From NCBI GenBank assembly GCA_022560615.1, contig JADFSR010000017.1, positions 1 through 64,000 on the forward strand: a stretch of 64,000 nucleotides of DNA. The letters are read 5' to 3'. A model generated the notes under the pieces. It was not told the DNA's origin and ran no database searches. It worked only from the letters and a program-made list of their open reading frames with translations. Positions 61,231 through 64,000 of this stretch are shown here, in pieces. The stretch comes from Gemmatimonadota bacterium (GTDB taxonomy: Bacteria; Gemmatimonadota; Gemmatimonadetes; Longimicrobiales; Gaopeijiaceae). Both the position numbers and the translations under genes were made by a program. Position 1 is the stretch's first letter; each line of letters begins with the position of its first letter.

Positions 61231-62075
61231 GCGCTCTGAACCCTACTCAAGTCGTCGTGCTCCTGGCGCTGATGAGTCTGGCGTCGCCCTGCTGGCTCCC
61301 GGCCCAGGAGCGCTCGCTCAGGCAAGTGGAGCGGTTGGCGAGCAACGGTCGCGCTGAAGAGGCCCGCGCGATGCTGCTCGAGTGGTGGGAAACCGACCGT
61401 TCCGACGCCGGTCGCGGGGATCTTCAGCTCGGTCTGTGGCTCCGAGGGCGGCTTACCGTCGATCCGGGGCAGGCCGCACGCGACTTCCGGCAGCTCGTCA
61501 TCGAGTATCCGGGTGGGCCGTACGCCGACCTGGCACTCTTTCGGCTGGCCCAGGCCGCGCACGCCCAGGGCGACCGGGAGCGAGCCCGCAGCTACATGAC
61601 GTCCCTGACGCGGGACCATCCGGGCTCGCCAGTGCGCGAGCAGGCCGAGGCGTGGATGGCCCGGGCCTCGACCGCCGGCCCGCCGCCCGTTCTCGAGCGG
61701 GTCGAGGCCGAAGAAAGCGAGGACCAGCAAACGGCGGATCCACCCCCCGAGGAGTCGATCGCCGACCCTACTCCAGCGGTCCCACCTCCTTCACCGGACT
61801 CGGCGGCGCCTGCCCTCACTTCCGACGGCCGCTATGCCGTTCAGTTGGGCGCGTTCTTGGACGAATCCCGGGCTGCGGCGCTGTTCGAGCGCGCTACAGA
61901 AGCGGGTCTGGACGTGCGCTTGGTGCGCGTGGAAGGTAGCCGTCTGATGCATGTGCGCGTTGGACGATTCGACTCATCGGCCCAGGCGAGTGTCTCTTTC
62001 CAAAGCGTGACGGCTCTAGGCTTTACCGCCGCGGTCGTACGCGACGCACGAAACGAGGAGCCCGTCCGGGGATGA
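61227..62075 (+). CDS. Secreted SPOR-domain protein
   Basis: The 282-residue protein has a signal peptide (VVVLLALMSLASPCWLPAQE), a TPR-like helical part (DFRQLVIEYPGGPYADLALF, AQGDRERARSYMTSL), a Pro/Glu-rich linker and a C-terminal SPOR domain (YAVQLGAFLDESRAAALFER, VRLVRVEGSRLMHVRVGRFD). SPOR domains bind denuded septal peptidoglycan, so it probably localises to the division site. The GTG overlapping the holA stop is preferred. Confidence 0.9.
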   Translation: MSALNPTQVVVLLALMSLASPCWLPAQERSLRQVERLASNGRAEEARAMLLEWWETDRSDAGRGDLQLGLWLRGRLTVDPGQAARDFRQLVIEYPGGPYADLALFRLAQAAHAQGDRERARSYMTSLTRDHPGSPVREQAEAWMARASTAGPPPVLERVEAEESEDQQTADPPPEESIADPTPAVPPPSPDSAAPALTSDGRYAVQLGAFLDESRAAALFERATEAGLDVRLVRVEGSRLMHVRVGRFDSSAQASVSFQSVTALGFTAAVVRDARNEEPVRG

Positions 62076-62132
62076 AGAGGCGCCTCTTCCTTGTCGCGTT
62101 CGCGTACAGCGTGGGCGTGATCTAGAGGACTC

Positions 62133-63191
62133 TTGCGGGCCATCGTCAAGAAGCGGATCCGCTCGACGGCCCGCTTCGTCGCGGCCGGTGTCGTGATCGG
62201 TGCCATCGTGGGCCTTCTCATCCATCAGATCGAGGGTGGCGTGCTCCTCCCGCACGTGTCGCGAGGGGTTGCGATCGGAATACTGATCGGCTCTCTCATG
62301 GGGATCGGAGAGGAGTGGGTCTTCGTGGGCAGGATGCGCTGGCGCCATTACGTGTGGGTGACGGCGCTGCGCGTCGCACTCTACACCGGAGTCATCGTCG
62401 TAGCGCTCGTTCTCGTAAACGGAGCCTCGACGGCCCTCACCTCCGACGCGGATCTGCTCGCCGCCCTGGAATCCTACGTCAGGGGCGAAACGATGGCGCG
62501 AGATCTCGTCCTGGCAGCCGTGATGGCTGTTCTCGGGACGGCGTTCCTGGAGATCCGGCACCTCCACAATCCGGGGGACATCTTCAACTTCTTGCTCGGG
62601 CGGTACCGGTTCCCCGTGGAGGAGAGCCGCATCTTCCTGTTCGCGGACCTCGCGGACTCGACCTCGATCGCAGAGCGCCTCGGCGACATCAAGTACAGCC
62701 GCTTCATCGGTGATTGCTACAGAGACGTGGCGGAAGCGATCCTCGCGTGGCGCGGGCAGGTGTATCAGTACGTCGGCGACGAGGTGGTGATCAGTTGGCC
62801 TCTGGAGAAGGGCTTGGCGGACGCGGCGTGCGTCCAGTGCTTCTTCGCGATGACCGAGCTGCTGGCGTCGACCCGAGCTCGGTACGAGGAGATCTATGGA
62901 GTGACACCCCGCTTCCGCGCAGGACTGCACGGCGGGTCGGTGGTCGTGACGTGGGTGGGGCTCGCCAAGACCGAGCTCGCGTTCCACGGCGATGCCCTCA
63001 ATGCGACCTCGCGCATACAAGGCCTCTGCAAGGAGCGCGGCGAGTCGTGCATCGTCTCGGCTACTCTGATGGACAGCTTGACGCTTCCGAGCCACCTCCG
63101 CGCCCGATCTCTCGGTATGGCAGGCCTGCGCGGGAAAAGCGCATCGATGGAGCTATTCGCGATCGACCGAGCGGCCGGGGGCGCTGATTGA
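62133..63191 (+). CDS. Membrane adenylate/guanylate cyclase, class III
   Basis: The 352-residue protein has about four N-terminal membrane helices (to about residue 145), then a class III cyclase catalytic domain. FLFADLADSTSIAERLGDIK holds the first metal Asp; YVGDEVVISW holds the second Asp and an Asp/Glu-type substrate region; LNATSRIQGLCKERGES is the C-terminal helix. It may make cAMP or cGMP. TTG is the only start before the basic leader. It is not obviously co-transcribed with mutS. Confidence 0.85.
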   Translation: MRAIVKKRIRSTARFVAAGVVIGAIVGLLIHQIEGGVLLPHVSRGVAIGILIGSLMGIGEEWVFVGRMRWRHYVWVTALRVALYTGVIVVALVLVNGASTALTSDADLLAALESYVRGETMARDLVLAAVMAVLGTAFLEIRHLHNPGDIFNFLLGRYRFPVEESRIFLFADLADSTSIAERLGDIKYSRFIGDCYRDVAEAILAWRGQVYQYVGDEVVISWPLEKGLADAACVQCFFAMTELLASTRARYEEIYGVTPRFRAGLHGGSVVVTWVGLAKTELAFHGDALNATSRIQGLCKERGESCIVSATLMDSLTLPSHLRARSLGMAGLRGKSASMELFAIDRAAGGAD

Positions 63192-63221
63192 GCCCCGGGC
63201 GACTCCAGTCTACCTTGACAC

Positions 63222-64000
63222 ATGGTCGAAGACGACACTCCTCTCATGCAGCAATGGCGGGCAGCAAAGTCCCGTCACCCTGACTCCCTCCTCTTCATGC
63301 GCGTGGGGGACTTCTATGAACTCTTCCACGGCGATGCGGAGGAGGGCGCGCGTCTCTTGGGACTCACCCTCACGTCCCGAAACAATGGGGCGGCGGCCAG
63401 GGTCCCGCTGGCTGGCGTGCCGGTCAAGGCGCTCGATGGCTATCTGTCGAAGCTGGTCCGACTCGGTCGCCGAGTAGCGATCTGCGACCAGGTCGAGGAC
63501 CCCGCGCTCGCGACGGGCATCGTGAAGCGCGAGGTCACGGAGACGGTGACGCCCGGCACCGTGCTCGCGGACGATCTGCTTACCGAGCGGAGAAACAACT
63601 TTCTCGTGGCGCTCGTGAGGCCGTCGGCCGACGTCTTTGCGCTTGCGGCACTCGATGTGTCCACCGGCGAACTCACGGCGCAGATGGTACCGGCGGAGGA
63701 GCTGCGCGCGGAGTTGGGTCGAATCGAGCCGTCAGAACTGCTCCTGCCTCGCTCACTCGAGGATGCAAAGGAGCTGGATGCCGCCGCTCCAGCGTCCGTC
63801 GTGCCGCGCACCATCCGTGACGACTGGATGTTCGAGGCGGATGTCTCGACGGATGAGCTCCTGCGCGTCTACCGGCTGGAGTCGCTGGACGGGTTCGGTT
63901 TCGAGCCCGACGACCAGCCGCTCATTCGAGCCACCGGCGGGTTGCTCAAGTACCTGAAGGAGATCAGGCCGGCTGGCGTGACCCACCTCCAGCCGCCGCG
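63222..64000 (+). CDS. mutS: DNA mismatch-repair protein MutS, 5' part (cut by window end)
   Basis: The first about 259 codons of mutS are present. The mismatch-recognition domain shows LLFMRVGDFYELFHGDAEEG, which includes the conserved Phe-x-Glu that stacks on the mispair (FYELF), then GLTLTSRNNG and the connector domain (VGVPV-like AGVPVKALDGYLSKLVRLGR, AICDQVEDP, KREVTETVTPGTV). The ATP-binding part lies beyond the window. MutS recognises base mismatches and recruits MutL. Confidence 0.95.
   Translation, partial: MVEDDTPLMQQWRAAKSRHPDSLLFMRVGDFYELFHGDAEEGARLLGLTLTSRNNGAAARVPLAGVPVKALDGYLSKLVRLGRRVAICDQVEDPALATGIVKREVTETVTPGTVLADDLLTERRNNFLVALVRPSADVFALAALDVSTGELTAQMVPAEELRAELGRIEPSELLLPRSLEDAKELDAAAPASVVPRTIRDDWMFEADVSTDELLRVYRLESLDGFGFEPDDQPLIRATGGLLKYLKEIRPAGVTHLQPP

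Overview
The window is 64 kb of GC-rich bacterial chromosome. Several traits point to a Gemmatimonadota-like or Acidobacteriota-like organism: three full-length ADOP-type orphan ABC permeases plus a fragment of a fourth, a DUF5916 outer-membrane protein, many secreted peptidases and amidohydrolases with AAQ-type signal peptides, a sulfocyanin-like copper lipoprotein, and frequent GTGA/ATGA translational coupling. This assignment is inferred from gene content; no rRNA is present to confirm it.

Layout. 1-2922: short degenerate repeats, then an intact IS21-family element (istA, istB, multi-site termini). 3321-7148: DUF5916 protein and a FetA/FetB-like iron exporter. 7561-11271: a peptide-modification-like cluster with a PqqD/RRE protein bearing a Tat-like hydrophobic tail, an HprK-related kinase, a twice-frameshifted methyltransferase-like gene and an NTP_transf_5 nucleotidyltransferase. 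11285-16942: an IS91-like transposase scrap; a minus-strand operon (class C serine hydrolase, TauD-like dioxygenase, an apparently circularly permuted D-amino-acid-oxidase-like protein, DUF2061); then DUF456, creatininase and DinB genes. 17011-20106: a deletion-damaged D-aminoacylase pseudogene, sulfocyanin and TerC. 20292-26714: two coupled ADOP permeases, a MarR regulator and a LolD-like ATPase. 26656-28765: a gene graveyard holding a HigBA module, a tRNA-3'-end-like remnant and a chimera of ADOP and M14 fragments. 28873-33673: an RnfD/NqrB-like membrane protein with a Cys-rich Sel1-like tail, an M14 carboxypeptidase and a saccharopine-dehydrogenase-like enzyme.

33689-34041 is a noncoding element closed by 30-bp inverted repeats and filled with hairpins. 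34153-38067: a VIT/VWA protein coupled to an ECF sigma factor and an anti-sigma factor. 38108-43195: M28 peptidase, Leu-dehydrogenase-like enzyme, STAS protein, nitroreductase and a YedK/HMCES homologue. 43239-48837: a lipoprotein, a second (frameshifted) D-aminoacylase, and a PadR / permease-prefix / ADOP locus with palindromic operators. 48965-52369: defence and toxin-antitoxin debris comprising a broken MazEF, a DUF222-HNH protein, an HsdR remnant, an ISL3-like MITE with an exact 8-bp target duplication, and an intact-looking VapBC. 52432-64000: a compact, conserved-looking housekeeping block with an aminotransferase, gpmI, a TPR protein, two M16 peptidases, ECF sigma and anti-sigma factors, holA, a SPOR protein, an adenylate/guanylate cyclase and the 5' part of mutS.

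Most functional themes are envelope-linked: secreted amino-acid and peptide scavenging (M14, M28, D-aminoacylases, class C hydrolase, oxidase), ADOP export and stress sigma/anti-sigma pairs. The most unusual items are the PqqD/HprK/nucleotidyltransferase cluster with its tail-fused RRE protein, the permuted oxidase, the hairpin-rich element and the new MITE. Several genes carry single-base frameshifts. Some may be assembly errors, so pseudogene calls should be checked against reads.
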